Shown: positions 21,477 to 29,835 of the stretch, one piece after another | Layout: every line of letters starts with the position of its first letter | Position numbering within the stretch: the stretch's first letter is position 1 | DNA from: an uncultured Clostridia bacterium | GTDB taxonomy: Bacteria > Bacillota > Clostridia > Christensenellales > Borkfalkiaceae | Direction of reading: 5' to 3' | Assembly: GCA_946055105.1 (NCBI GenBank) | Contig: CAMGEK010000010.1 | Coordinates: forward strand, 1 to 33,130 | DNA length: 33,130 bases | Notes under the pieces: generated by a model | The model's database searches: none | Told to the model about the DNA's origin: nothing | Seen by the model: the letters and a program-made list of their open reading frames with translations, nothing else | Position numbers and translations under genes: made by a program

Positions 21477-23555
21477 TTATTTCACGCTGTAAAGAAGATC
21501 GGTATAGGTGGGATAGGGCCAATAGTCGGACGAACAGAGTTTCTCCATCGAATCCGCGCAACGGCGCACCTCCTCCATGTCCGGAACGACCACGTGCGCC
21601 ATCTTCATCGAGGCGGGGACTTCTCCCTCAGGCATTTCGGAAAGATCTTTTTCCAGTTTGTTGACAGCCGCGATCATCGCGTCGTTCATCATCGACAGTT
21701 TTTCGACCAATTCCGTGTCTGCCGCGCAAACGATTTTGTCGCTGACAGCCCTCTTCGCCGCAACCGTCGCGCACACTTCCGCGACGTAGGCGTTGACGGA
21801 CGGATAAATATCCTGTTTCGCCATCTCCAACATCGTCAGAGCCTCGATATTGATCATCTTGATATAATTTTCAAGCTGAATATTCGCACGCGCGATCGCC
21901 TCTTTTTCCGTGTAGACGCCCTGATGAACGAACACGTCGAGGTTCTCTTTTTTGAAACATTCGGGAACGGCGTCCGCCGTCGTCTTGTTGTTGAGCAGTC
22001 CTCTGCGCTCCGCTTCGGGCTCCCATTCGGGACCGTAGCCGTCGCAATTGATGATGATTCTGTAATCTGCTTTGAGCAACTTGTCCGTGTCCTCTTTGCA
22101 GGCTTTGGGGAAATCCTTTGCGTCGGAGAGCGCGTCCGCCGCCCGCGAGAACGATTCTGCGGCGATCGTATTCAAAACGATGTTGGGATCGGCGACGGAA
22201 GCCGTAGAGCCGAGCATTCTGAATTCAAACTTGTTCCCCGTGAACGCGAACGGCGACGTTCTGTTGCGGTCGGTCGTATCGATGGGGAAAATGGGCGATT
22301 CGGGTACGCCGATGGAACCGGGAACCGCCTTTTTCGGAACGTACTCCTTGCCGAGCACGATGCTGTCTACGATCGCGCCGAGCTGATCGCCCAGATAGAC
22401 GGAAAGGATCGCGGGAGGCGCCTCGTTCGCGCCCAATCTGTGATCGTTCCCCGCGGACGCTACGGACGCGCGGAGAATTCCCTGATACTCGTCGACCGCG
22501 GCGATCACGCACGCGAGAATGAGCATGAACCGAGCATTGTTTTCGGGCGATTCGCCGGGATCGAGCAGATTGAGCCCCGCGTCCGTGGAAAGCGACCAGT
22601 TGTTGTGTTTCCCCGAACCGTTGATCCCCTCGAACGGCTTTTCGTGCAACAGGCAGACGAGCCCGTGTTTCTGCGCGACTTTCTTCATCAGTTCCATCGT
22701 CAGCTGGTTGTCGTCCACCGCAACGTTGGTCGTCGTAAAGATGGGCGCGAGCTCGTGCTGCGCGGGCGCGACTTCGTTGTGCTTGGTCTTTGCCAGAATC
22801 CCGTACGACCACAGCGTCTCGTCCAGATCGCGCATGAATTCGGAAATCCGCGTCTTCAATACGCCGAAATAGTGATCTTCCAGCTCCTGTCCGCGGGAGG
22901 GCAGCGCGCCGAACAGCGTTCTGCCCGTCAGAATCAGATCTTTCCGTTTGAGATATTCCTTCTCGTCGATAATGAAGTACTCCTGCTCGGGACCGACCGT
23001 CGTGGAGACTTTCTTGCATTCGATGCCGAAGAGCTTCAACAGGCGTTTCGTCTGCGTGTCGAGCGCGGTCATGGATTTGAGGAGCGGCGCCTTCTTATCG
23101 AGCGTCTCGCCCGTATAGGAGACGAAAATGGTGGGAATATACAGCGTTCCTTCCTTGACGAAGGCGGGCGACGTGGGATCCCACGCGGTATAACCGCGCG
23201 CGGCGTTGGTTGCGCGCGAACCGCCGGAGGGGAAGGACGAAGCGTCCGGCTCGCCCACGATGAGCGATTTTCCCGTAAGCTGCATGATCACTTTATCGCC
23301 CGACGGCTCGATAAAGCTGTCGTGCTTTTCCGCAGTCAGGTTGGTAAGCGGCTGGAACCAATGGGTGTAGTGCGTCGCGCCCTTCGACACCGCCCAATCC
23401 TTCATCGCCGAAGCCACGGCGCTCGCGATCGACGTATCGAGAGGCTCTCCCGCGTCGATGGTTCGGCGAAGAGATTTGTAAACTTCTTTGGGAAGAGAAT
23501 TTTTCATCACTTCGTCGTTGAATACGTTACAACCGAAGAGTTCGGTCACATTCAT
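21477..23555 (-). CDS. glnN: Glutamine synthetase type III
   Basis: A 692-residue GSIII, which condenses ammonium and glutamate to glutamine with ATP. The N-terminus [14 protein letters not shown] and the segment [21 protein letters not shown] are diagnostic of GSIII. Active-site motifs include [27 protein letters not shown] and [19 protein letters not shown]. The length matches the family (about 700, against 450-470 for GSI). The ATG at 23555 has AAAGGAG 10 bases upstream and is served by the consensus promoter at 23642-23670. The next gene is the ammonium channel, so uptake and assimilation are encoded together. No separate GlnR or glutamine-riboswitch signature is recognised in the 5' leader. 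Confidence 0.97.
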   Translation of the reverse strand: MNVTELFGCNVFNDEVMKNSLPKEVYKSLRRTIDAGEPLDTSIASAVASAMKDWAVSKGATHYTHWFQPLTNLTAEKHDSFIEPSGDKVIMQLTGKSLIVGEPDASSFPSGGSRATNAARGYTAWDPTSPAFVKEGTLYIPTIFVSYTGETLDKKAPLLKSMTALDTQTKRLLKLFGIECKKVSTTVGPEQEYFIIDEKEYLKRKDLILTGRTLFGALPSRGQELEDHYFGVLKTRISEFMRDLDETLWSYGILAKTKHNEVAPAQHELAPIFTTTNVAVDDNQLTMELMKKVAQKHGLVCLLHEKPFEGINGSGKHNNWSLSTDAGLNLLDPGESPENNARFMLILACVIAAVDEYQGILRASVASAGNDHRLGANEAPPAILSVYLGDQLGAIVDSIVLGKEYVPKKAVPGSIGVPESPIFPIDTTDRNRTSPFAFTGNKFEFRMLGSTASVADPNIVLNTIAAESFSRAADALSDAKDFPKACKEDTDKLLKADYRIIINCDGYGPEWEPEAERRGLLNNKTTADAVPECFKKENLDVFVHQGVYTEKEAIARANIQLENYIKMINIEALTMLEMAKQDIYPSVNAYVAEVCATVAAKRAVSDKIVCAADTELVEKLSMMNDAMIAAVNKLEKDLSEMPEGEVPASMKMAHVVVPDMEEVRRCADSMEKLCSSDYWPYPTYTDLLYSVK

Positions 23556-23641
23556 AGTGCATACGCTCCTTTCCGTAATTGTTTTTTATATAAGCACGAA
23601 TAATACCTTTCGGTGTTCTTCGCCGCTCTTGATTTTGTTTC

Positions 23642-23670
23642 ATTATATGTTTTTTGAACGGTTAAGTCAA
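23642..23670 (-). promoter_or_regulatory. Sigma-A promoter of glnN
   Basis: Minus-strand TTGACT (23670-23665) and a perfect TATAAT (23647-23642) with 17-bp spacing. Transcription should begin near 23635, about 80 bases before the glnN start. No obvious operator dyad overlaps it. Confidence 0.85.
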
Positions 23671-23744
23671 ACGTTTCGCCGCCGAAATTCTCACTTCGTT
23701 TTTTGAAAATCGTTATAAGAACCATAAGCGGAAATTATACTTTC

Positions 23745-23774
23745 AAAACGGCGCTTCCGTAATCGAAAGCGCCG
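23745..23774 (-). terminator. Terminator of the nucleoside ABC operon
   Basis: A 10-bp stem (23749-23758 with 23765-23774; CGGCGCTTTC / GGAAGCGCCG in minus-strand sense, one G-U pair) with a 6-base loop and a T4 run to 23745 starts 6 bases after the last permease stop. It isolates the ABC operon from glnN. Confidence 0.85.
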
Positions 23775-23779
23775 CCTTT

Positions 23780-24751
23780 TTACCGCTCTTCGCGGAAATA
23801 ATTGAGTCCCATACTCGCGGGAGGCTGATTTTCCCGCTTCTTTCTCATGCTCGTGATGACGAGCACGACGATCGTTACCAGATAGGGAACGCATTGAATG
23901 AGATCGCGCTGCGCAAATCCCACGTTCAGATAATTGGGCAGAATATACAGCGCGCCGAACAGAATCGAACCGAGAATTCCGAGGTTGGGACGCCAGAGCG
24001 TGAAAATCACGAGCGCGACCGCAAGCCAACCGAGCGCTTCCGTCGCGGTGAGCCCGCTGTCCCACGCGCCCACATAGTCGAAAATATAGAACAGTCCGCC
24101 GAGCCCCGAAACCGCGCTTCCGATAATCGTCGCGACGTAGCGGTATGCGGTTACGCTGATTCCCGCCGCGTCCGCCGTTGCGGGATTTTCCCCCACCGCG
24201 CGGAGATGCAGTCCGATCCGCGTTCTGCGAAACACGACCGACGTCACGATCGCGAGCGCGATCGCAAGATAGACGAGAATCCCGTAGGAGAAGAACAACT
24301 GTCCGAACCAACCCAGCTTGTCCGCAAACGGGAAGAGCGTGCGGAAATATTTACAGATCTGCCCGATCGCCACGTCTGCGTCCGAGCCGAGCGCGCCCTT
24401 GACGAATTTGCCGAGTCCCACGCCGAACGTCGTGATCATGAGCCCCGTCACGTTCTGATTCGCGCGGAGCGATACGGTGAGAAAGCTGTACAGCGCGCCC
24501 ATAAGCGCGGCAAAGAACAGCGCAAACAGCGCGGGGATCAGCACCGCGAGAAAGGGATTGACCGCGCCGCCCGCCGCTGTTACGTACAGCGTCGCGCCGA
24601 GACAGCCGCCCGCCGCGCCGACGCACATGACGCCGGGCGTTCCGAGATTGAGATGCCCCGATTTTTCGGTGATCGTCTCGCCCATAGAACCGAACAAAAA
24701 CGTCGTGCTCAATCTGATAGCCGAAGATAAAAATCCAACGATCGCGCTCAT
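23780..24751 (-). CDS. Nucleoside ABC importer, permease 2 (NupQ/YufQ-like)
   Basis: A 323-residue membrane permease of the BMP-associated (nucleoside/simple sugar) ABC import family, with about eight to nine helices. Recognisable family segments are GSMGETITEKSGHLNLGTPG near the N-terminus and GLHLRAVGENPATADAAGI (the cytoplasmic ATPase-contact loop). It partners with the preceding permease as a heterodimer, as NupP and NupQ do in Bacillus. Its start ATG overlaps the stop of that gene as ATGA, with GGAGG just upstream. It is the last gene before a strong terminator. Substrate is most likely purine or other nucleosides, inferred from family and from xpt upstream. Confidence 0.93.
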   Translation of the reverse strand: MSAIVGFLSSAIRLSTTFLFGSMGETITEKSGHLNLGTPGVMCVGAAGGCLGATLYVTAAGGAVNPFLAVLIPALFALFFAALMGALYSFLTVSLRANQNVTGLMITTFGVGLGKFVKGALGSDADVAIGQICKYFRTLFPFADKLGWFGQLFFSYGILVYLAIALAIVTSVVFRRTRIGLHLRAVGENPATADAAGISVTAYRYVATIIGSAVSGLGGLFYIFDYVGAWDSGLTATEALGWLAVALVIFTLWRPNLGILGSILFGALYILPNYLNVGFAQRDLIQCVPYLVTIVVLVITSMRKKRENQPPASMGLNYFREER

Positions 24752-26151
24752 TTTTCTTCCTCCGCGTCCTTTTCTTCCGTCCGCTGCTCTTCGGGATTTT
24801 TCTTACCGAACAGCGATTTCAGTCTTTTCATTCCTTTGGAACACGTTCCGCGCAACGCACCGAACCCTTTCGCACACGCCTTTGCGACCGTTCCCGCACC
24901 CTGCGCGAGTTTATCGCATACCCGCCGATACGGCGACGCCGTTCCGTCCGCCGCTCCTTCGGTCGCGCTTTCGGCTTCCGATTTTTCTTCGGTCGGCGTT
25001 CCGCTCTCCGTTTCCGTTGAAGGCGGCGTTTCGGCGTTCCCGCCGACCGACGCGTCCGACGCGCTCTCCTTTCTGACGGGGCGGCGGAATTTCAGACGGT
25101 ACACGACGAAAAACTCACAGCCGATGATGAAGAAGAACACGATGCCCGTAATCATGGAAGCGAACGCGTTGTTCATGAGGTCGAGCTGGCTCGTGCCCTT
25201 TTCGAGAAAGACGAGCAGGAAAGAAGTGAGAATCATGAAGACGGGATTGAATTTTCCGAGCCAGGCGACGATGATCGCCGTAAAGCCCTGACCGCCCGCC
25301 GTAGAGGTCGTGACCGTGCCGTTGATTGCGCCGACGAGCAAAACGCCCGCGACGCCGCAGATCGCGCCCGAGAGCGCCATCGTGCGAATGATCACCTTTT
25401 TTACGTTAATGCCGATATAGCGCGCGGTGTTTTCGCTCTCTCCGACGACGGAGAGCTCGTAACCGTGCTTGCTGTACCGCAGATAAATCCACATGCCGAC
25501 GGTAAGCACGACCGCCACGAGAATGGTCAGAAGATAGGCGTTTCCGATCTGCGGAAACTGAACGCCGTGCAGGTGCGTCGCGTTCTTCATCGTTCCCGAA
25601 CCGTCTTTGACGATCAGAGAGGTGAAAAAGGACACCGCCTGCATCGCCACGTAGTTCATCATGAGCGTGAACAGCGTTTCGTTCGTTCCCCAGAACGCTT
25701 TGAAGATTGCGGGAACGACCGCCCAGAGCGCCGCCGCAAGGATTCCGCTCACCGCCATGCACAGATACACGACCGCGTCGGGCGCTTTCCCGCCCAGAAA
25801 GTACATGCAGACCGCGCAGGCAAGCCCGCCTATCAGCACCTGTCCTTCCGCGCCGATATTCCAGAATTTCATCTTGAACGCAGGCGCGAGCGCGAGCGCG
25901 ATCAGCAGCAGGACGGAAAGATTGCGGAGCGTCGTCCAGATTCTCCGCTCCGTACCGAAGACGCCCTCGAACAGCTTCCCGATGAACGTGAACGGATCGA
26001 CGCCGATAAAGATTGCGGAAAGAATCCCCGAAAGGAGCAACGCCGCGACGATCGCGATCGCGCGGATTCCCGCCGATTTCCAGAAGGGCAGCGTCTCGCG
26101 CTTGGAAATATGAAACAACGGATCGCGCTTTGCTTTTTCGTTACGAATCAT
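24748..26151 (-). CDS. Nucleoside ABC importer, permease 1 (NupP/YufP-like) with long C-terminal tail
   Basis: A 467-residue permease whose membrane part (about 1-356) is the BMP-type family: KMKFWNIGAEGQVLIGG (93-109), FWGTNETLFTLMMNYVA and the ATPase-contact loop VVGESENTARYIGINVKK. The last 111 residues are extra compared with usual members of about 350. They comprise a Glu/Ser/Thr-rich linker (361-407), a Lys-Gly-Ala-rich segment with an 11-residue periodicity and three cysteines (C412, C426, C437), and an acidic end. The gene overlaps the upstream ATPase gene by 11 bases, with GGAGGAG before its ATG, and the downstream permease by 4 bases. The tail should lie in the cytoplasm; its role is unknown. 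Confidence 0.93.
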   Translation of the reverse strand: MIRNEKAKRDPLFHISKRETLPFWKSAGIRAIAIVAALLLSGILSAIFIGVDPFTFIGKLFEGVFGTERRIWTTLRNLSVLLLIALALAPAFKMKFWNIGAEGQVLIGGLACAVCMYFLGGKAPDAVVYLCMAVSGILAAALWAVVPAIFKAFWGTNETLFTLMMNYVAMQAVSFFTSLIVKDGSGTMKNATHLHGVQFPQIGNAYLLTILVAVVLTVGMWIYLRYSKHGYELSVVGESENTARYIGINVKKVIIRTMALSGAICGVAGVLLVGAINGTVTTSTAGGQGFTAIIVAWLGKFNPVFMILTSFLLVFLEKGTSQLDLMNNAFASMITGIVFFFIIGCEFFVVYRLKFRRPVRKESASDASVGGNAETPPSTETESGTPTEEKSEAESATEGAADGTASPYRRVCDKLAQGAGTVAKACAKGFGALRGTCSKGMKRLKSLFGKKNPEEQRTEEKDAEEEK

Positions 26152-27709
26152 GATTCTCCTCCCCTGCCGTCTCCTGCGTTTCCTCGGTACGACGGAATTT
26201 CGTCATCAGAAGTCCGACCTCTTCTTTCGTCGCCGTTCTGCCGTCCACGATCCCCGTGACCGTGCCTCCGCCGATGACCAGAATCCGATCGCACAGTTCG
26301 AGCAATACGTCCAGATCCTCTCCGACAAAGATGACCGCGACGCCGCTCTCCTTCTGTTTGTTCAGCAAATTATAGATGGTATAGGAAGAATTGATGTCAA
26401 GTCCGCGCACGGGGTACGCCGCCATGAGCACGGTGGGCGTCAGCGCGATCTCCCGCCCGACGAGCACCTTCTGCACGTTCCCGCCCGAAAGACGGCGTAC
26501 GGGCGTGTGCACGCCCGGCGTGACGACTTCGAGCTTTCGGATGATGTCGTCGGCAAGCCCTTTCGGATTCTTGCGGTCGAGCATTCCCCATTTGCCCTTC
26601 CGATAACTGCGGAGCATCATGTTGTCCACGATGTCCATGTTTCCGACCAACCCCATGCCGAGACGGTCCTCGGGCACGAAAGAGAGCCGGACGCCCAGAT
26701 CGCGGATCTGCGTCGGCGTTTTGTCGCACAGATTGACGCGTTCCCCGTTCTGCGGATCGAAATAGGTGATCGCGCCGCCGGAAAGTTTCTGTAATCCCGC
26801 GATCGCTTCGAGGAGCTCCCTCTGTCCGCTCCCCGCGATGCCCGCGACGCCGAGGATCTCGCCCGCCCGCGCCGTAAAGGACACGTCGTCGAGTACCTTG
26901 ACGCCCTCCCGATTGACGCAGTTGACGTGCTCCACCGCGAGGCGGTCGCAAACGTTCTGCGGCGTTGAACGGTTGATGTTGAGCGCGATCTTCTTTCCGA
27001 CCATCATTTCGGTGAGTTCGCTCTCGTTCGTCTCCGCAGTATTCACCGTGCCGGCGTATTCGCCCTTCCGAAGCACGGAAACGCGGTCGGAAAGGGCGAG
27101 CACTTCGTGCAATTTATGCGTGATGATGAGAATGGACTTTCCGTCGTCTCGCATTCTGCGCAACACCGCGAAGAGCTTGTCCGTTTCCTGCGGCGTGAGC
27201 ACGGCGGTCGGTTCGTCGAGAATGAGAATTTCCGCGCCGCGGTAGAGCACCTTGACGATCTCCACCGTCTGCTTCTCCGAAACGGACATCTCGTAAATCT
27301 TCTTTTTCACGTCGACGTGAAAGCCGTACTTTTCCGCGATCTCCGTCACGCGGGCGTTGATCTCTTTCATGCGGAATTTCTTGCCGTCGCGCAAACCGAG
27401 CGCGATATTTTCACCCGCCGTGAATACGTCCACGAGCTTGAAGTGCTGATGCACCATTCCGATTTTATAGTCGTACGCATCCTTGGGAGAGCGGATGACC
27501 GCCTCCTCGCCGTCGACGAAAATCGCGCCCTCGTCGGGATAATAGATGCCCGCGATCATATTCATGAGCGTCGTCTTTCCGCTTCCGTTCTCGCCTAAAA
27601 TCGCAAGAATTTCCCCGCGGTTAAGGGTGAGATTGACGTCTTTATTCGCGACGACTCTCCCGAACGTCTTGGTGACGTTTTTCAGTTCCAATGCAACGGT
27701 CTTGTCCAC
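26141..27709 (-). CDS. Nucleoside ABC importer, double ATP-binding protein (NupO/YufO-like)
   Basis: A 522-residue tandem ATPase. The first domain has Walker A GENGSGKTT, the family's unusual signature MSVSEKQTVEI and Walker B ILILDEPTAVL. The second has a degenerate P-loop, GVAGIAGSGQREL, then LSGGNVQKVLVGREI and PVRGLD, as is normal in this sugar/nucleoside subfamily where only one site is fully canonical. It energises the two permeases encoded next. The start is GTG at 27709 with GGAGG 7 bases upstream. A hairpin followed by six Ts lies between this gene and that of the binding protein, so expression of the ATPase and permeases is probably lower than that of the lipoprotein. Confidence 0.95.
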   Translation of the reverse strand: MDKTVALELKNVTKTFGRVVANKDVNLTLNRGEILAILGENGSGKTTLMNMIAGIYYPDEGAIFVDGEEAVIRSPKDAYDYKIGMVHQHFKLVDVFTAGENIALGLRDGKKFRMKEINARVTEIAEKYGFHVDVKKKIYEMSVSEKQTVEIVKVLYRGAEILILDEPTAVLTPQETDKLFAVLRRMRDDGKSILIITHKLHEVLALSDRVSVLRKGEYAGTVNTAETNESELTEMMVGKKIALNINRSTPQNVCDRLAVEHVNCVNREGVKVLDDVSFTARAGEILGVAGIAGSGQRELLEAIAGLQKLSGGAITYFDPQNGERVNLCDKTPTQIRDLGVRLSFVPEDRLGMGLVGNMDIVDNMMLRSYRKGKWGMLDRKNPKGLADDIIRKLEVVTPGVHTPVRRLSGGNVQKVLVGREIALTPTVLMAAYPVRGLDINSSYTIYNLLNKQKESGVAVIFVGEDLDVLLELCDRILVIGGGTVTGIVDGRTATKEEVGLLMTKFRRTEETQETAGEENHDS

Positions 27710-27734
27710 GCCGTTTCCTCCGATCGTTTTTTTG

Positions 27735-27774
27735 AAAAAACGGAATCAGGCGGAGAATCTCTCCGCCCGTTTCC
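27735..27774 (-). terminator. Intercistronic attenuator between binding protein and ATPase genes
   Basis: A GC-rich 8-bp stem (GGCGGAGA 27749-27756 with TCTCCGCC 27760-27767) extended by GGAA/TTCC is followed on the minus strand by CCG and six Ts (27740-27735). It lies in the 81-base gap after the binding-protein stop. Partial termination here would give more lipoprotein than transporter core. Confidence 0.75.
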
Positions 27775-27790
27775 TTAACGTATTCTCGCT

Positions 27791-28975
27791 TTAATTCGTA
27801 GCCTCGGTGATCCCGTCGATTCTGAGATCGAAATAGGGCGCGGAACGGTATTCGGATTCATGGAAATACCCGTCGTGAATCGCCTCGGTGTCGCCCGTGA
27901 AATTCGCATCGGAATCTACGTCGGCAAGGTATGTGGTCAAAGTCTGTCCTCCCACCGTAAACTTGCTCGTATCGAAGACGCGCAGCGTGCCGTTTTTCAA
28001 CTTCTGCATCACTTCGTCGAGCTTCGCCTGCGTGTTTGCCGCCGCCTTGGAAGAGGGCGCCGTCACTTCGACCGAACCCGTCGCAATCGTACCCGTCCAG
28101 TCGGTCGCGATCTTTTCGCCGTCGAGGACGCTTTGAATGATATACTCGAAGTAGGGCTGCCAGTTGATGCGGGAAGAGATGATATAGGTGGTGGGACCCG
28201 CCGCTTCCGTGCTTCCGTTATAGGAGACGTTGGGAACTTTTCTCTGTTCGCAAGCCGAGGGCGCGCCGAGCGAGTCCGCGTGCTGGGAAATCAGGGTGCA
28301 ACCGTTGTCGATCAACTTATTCGCCGTCTCCAATTCCGCATTGGGATCATACCAGGAATTCGTGTAACGGACTTCCATCGTGACGTCGGAGACGACCGAC
28401 CTCGCGCCGAGATAGAACGAAGTGTAGCCCGAAACGACTTCCGCATAGGGGAATGCGCCGACGTAACCGATCTTCATCGCGGTAGACGCGTTCGCCTCTT
28501 TCATCTCCTGCAATTTCATGCCCGCCGCAACGCCCGCGAGGTATCTGCCTTCGTAGATGCTCGCGAACGCGTTATGGAAATTATCGAGCCCTGCCGTATG
28601 CGCCTGCGTACCCGTCGCGTGGCAGAACTGCACGTCGGAAAACTCTTTCGCCGCTTTCATCAAATACTGTTCGTGACCGAAGCTGTCCGCAAACACGATG
28701 TCGCAACCGGCGTCCGCAAGATCCGCCGCCGTATCGTAACAATTATCGTCTTCGTCCACGTTTGTCTTCATGATGACCTGATCGTCTCTGAGACCGAGTT
28801 TTTCGCAAGCCGCCTTCGCCGCGTCGATAAAGTTCTTATCGTAAGTAGAACTCTCGTCGTGCAGGAAAATAAATCCGACTTTCAGATCGTCTTTATCGAC
28901 GCCGCACCCAGCCATCGCGCCGACGCCCGCCAATGCGAGGCTCGCCGCAAGTCCAACCGCCAAAATTTTCTTCAT
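27791..28975 (-). CDS. BMP-family nucleoside-binding lipoprotein
   Basis: A 394-residue substrate-binding lipoprotein of the BMP/PnrA/NupN family. The signal peptide MKKILAVGLAASLALAG ends in the lipobox MAGC with lipidated C24. The mature part opens with KVGFIFLHDESSTYDKNF and contains GYVGAFPYAEVVSGYTSFYLGA and NVSYNGSTE, in line with the ligand-binding lobes of this family. It would sit on the outer face of the membrane and hand nucleosides to the permeases encoded downstream. The ATG at 28975 has AAAGGAG 6 bases upstream. The 160-base gap to xpt shows no clear sigma-A promoter; it has a small ACCGG-N6-CCGGT hairpin just before the ribosome site, so expression may rely partly on read-through from xpt. 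Confidence 0.94.
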   Translation of the reverse strand: MKKILAVGLAASLALAGVGAMAGCGVDKDDLKVGFIFLHDESSTYDKNFIDAAKAACEKLGLRDDQVIMKTNVDEDDNCYDTAADLADAGCDIVFADSFGHEQYLMKAAKEFSDVQFCHATGTQAHTAGLDNFHNAFASIYEGRYLAGVAAGMKLQEMKEANASTAMKIGYVGAFPYAEVVSGYTSFYLGARSVVSDVTMEVRYTNSWYDPNAELETANKLIDNGCTLISQHADSLGAPSACEQRKVPNVSYNGSTEAAGPTTYIISSRINWQPYFEYIIQSVLDGEKIATDWTGTIATGSVEVTAPSSKAAANTQAKLDEVMQKLKNGTLRVFDTSKFTVGGQTLTTYLADVDSDANFTGDTEAIHDGYFHESEYRSAPYFDLRIDGITEATN

Positions 28976-29110
28976 ATGATTCTCCTTTACCGGACTCTCC
29001 CGGTCGTCTTTCGTTCAGCACTGACACGCCGTACCGCAATCCGTAAAACCGCGCTTTTCAGAGCCGTTTCACGGTTTCGGCGCCGACCTGCCGTTCGCTT
29101 CCAAAAATCA

Positions 29111-29145
29111 GAAAAGAAAAGCCGCGCAAACCGATTTATGCGCGG
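29111..29145 (-). terminator. xpt terminator overlapping the stop codon
   Basis: Stem CCGCGCA / TGCGCGG (29122-29128 with 29139-29145) followed on the minus strand by CTTTTCTTTTC (to 29111). The xpt stop codon (29136-29138) lies inside the hairpin, so a ribosome reaching the stop would disturb folding. Confidence 0.75.
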
Positions 29146-29708
29146 AACGTCACTCCCGACTCCGTCATCGAATCGATGAGCGCGAGAGATTCTATGCGGA
29201 TTCCCTTCGCGCGAAGCTCGTCGCCTGCGCCCTGAAATCCTTTTTCGATCGCGATCGCACAGCCCGCAAGAGTTGCGCCCGCTTCTTCCGTAATCCGCAT
29301 CAGTCCTTTGACCGCGTTTCCGTTCGCCAAAAAATCGTCCACGATCAACACGCGGTCGCGCGACGAAAGATACTCTTTCGCGACGGCGATCTCGTACGTT
29401 TCGCCGTGCGTATAGGAATAAACGGACGCGGTGTACACCTCTTTGGACATGTTCGCGCTCTTGTGCTTTTTCGCAAACACGGAGGGTACGTGCAACGCGA
29501 TTCCCGCCGCGACGGCGAGCGCGATTCCCGAGGATTCGACGGTGACGACTTTCGTGATTTTTTCGCCTGCAAAGAGACGCGCGATCTCGCGCCCGATTTC
29601 CATGATAAAATCGGAATCCATCTGCTGATTGAGGAAACTTCCCACTTTCAATACGTTTCCGGGGAGAATTTTACCCTCTTTCAAAATTTTCTCTTCCAGC
29701 GCCTTCAT
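29136..29708 (-). CDS. xpt: Xanthine phosphoribosyltransferase
   Basis: A 190-residue type I phosphoribosyltransferase that converts xanthine and PRPP to XMP in purine salvage. The PRPP-binding motif VLIVDDFLANGNA is clear, and the segments VTVESSGIALAVAAGI and SVFAKKHKSANM match Bacillus Xpt closely, as does the N-terminus ending in the LKVGSFLNQQ motif. The gene has its own promoter (29741-29769) and a very short leader, so the purine riboswitch found before xpt in Bacillus is absent. It precedes the nucleoside importer genes, forming a purine uptake and salvage block. The ATG at 29708 has AAGGG as a modest ribosome site. Confidence 0.96.
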   Translation of the reverse strand: MKALEEKILKEGKILPGNVLKVGSFLNQQMDSDFIMEIGREIARLFAGEKITKVVTVESSGIALAVAAGIALHVPSVFAKKHKSANMSKEVYTASVYSYTHGETYEIAVAKEYLSSRDRVLIVDDFLANGNAVKGLMRITEEAGATLAGCAIAIEKGFQGAGDELRAKGIRIESLALIDSMTESGVTFRA

Positions 29709-29740
29709 TGTGACCCTTTATCGAACGTAATAATGAATGG

Positions 29741-29769
29741 ATTTTATCATATTTCTCCGTCGAAGTCAA
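29741..29769 (-). promoter_or_regulatory. Sigma-A promoter of xpt
   Basis: Minus-strand TTGACT (29769-29764) and TAAAAT (29746-29741) with 17-bp spacing; the predicted start is about 26 bases before the xpt ATG. One ACGTTCG half-site resembling half of a PurBox lies in the leader, but no second half is found. Confidence 0.8.
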
Positions 29770-29835
29770 TCGCCGAGCCGTTTTTTCGTTAAAAACACTC
29801 TTTTGATAAAATTTTACAAAATTTTCTTTTACTTT

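Noticed and set aside
21265-21492. 75-codon frame across the glnN-amt repeats
   Set aside because: Its internal protein repeat simply mirrors the 66-bp DNA repeat; it lies opposite the transcript and has no ribosome site.
21594-23603. 669-codon plus-strand frame opposite glnN
   Set aside because: Antisense shadow of glnN with no recognisable domain.
29709-29835. Purine riboswitch before xpt
   Set aside because: The leader after the promoter is only about 26 bases and lacks the conserved junction sequences.
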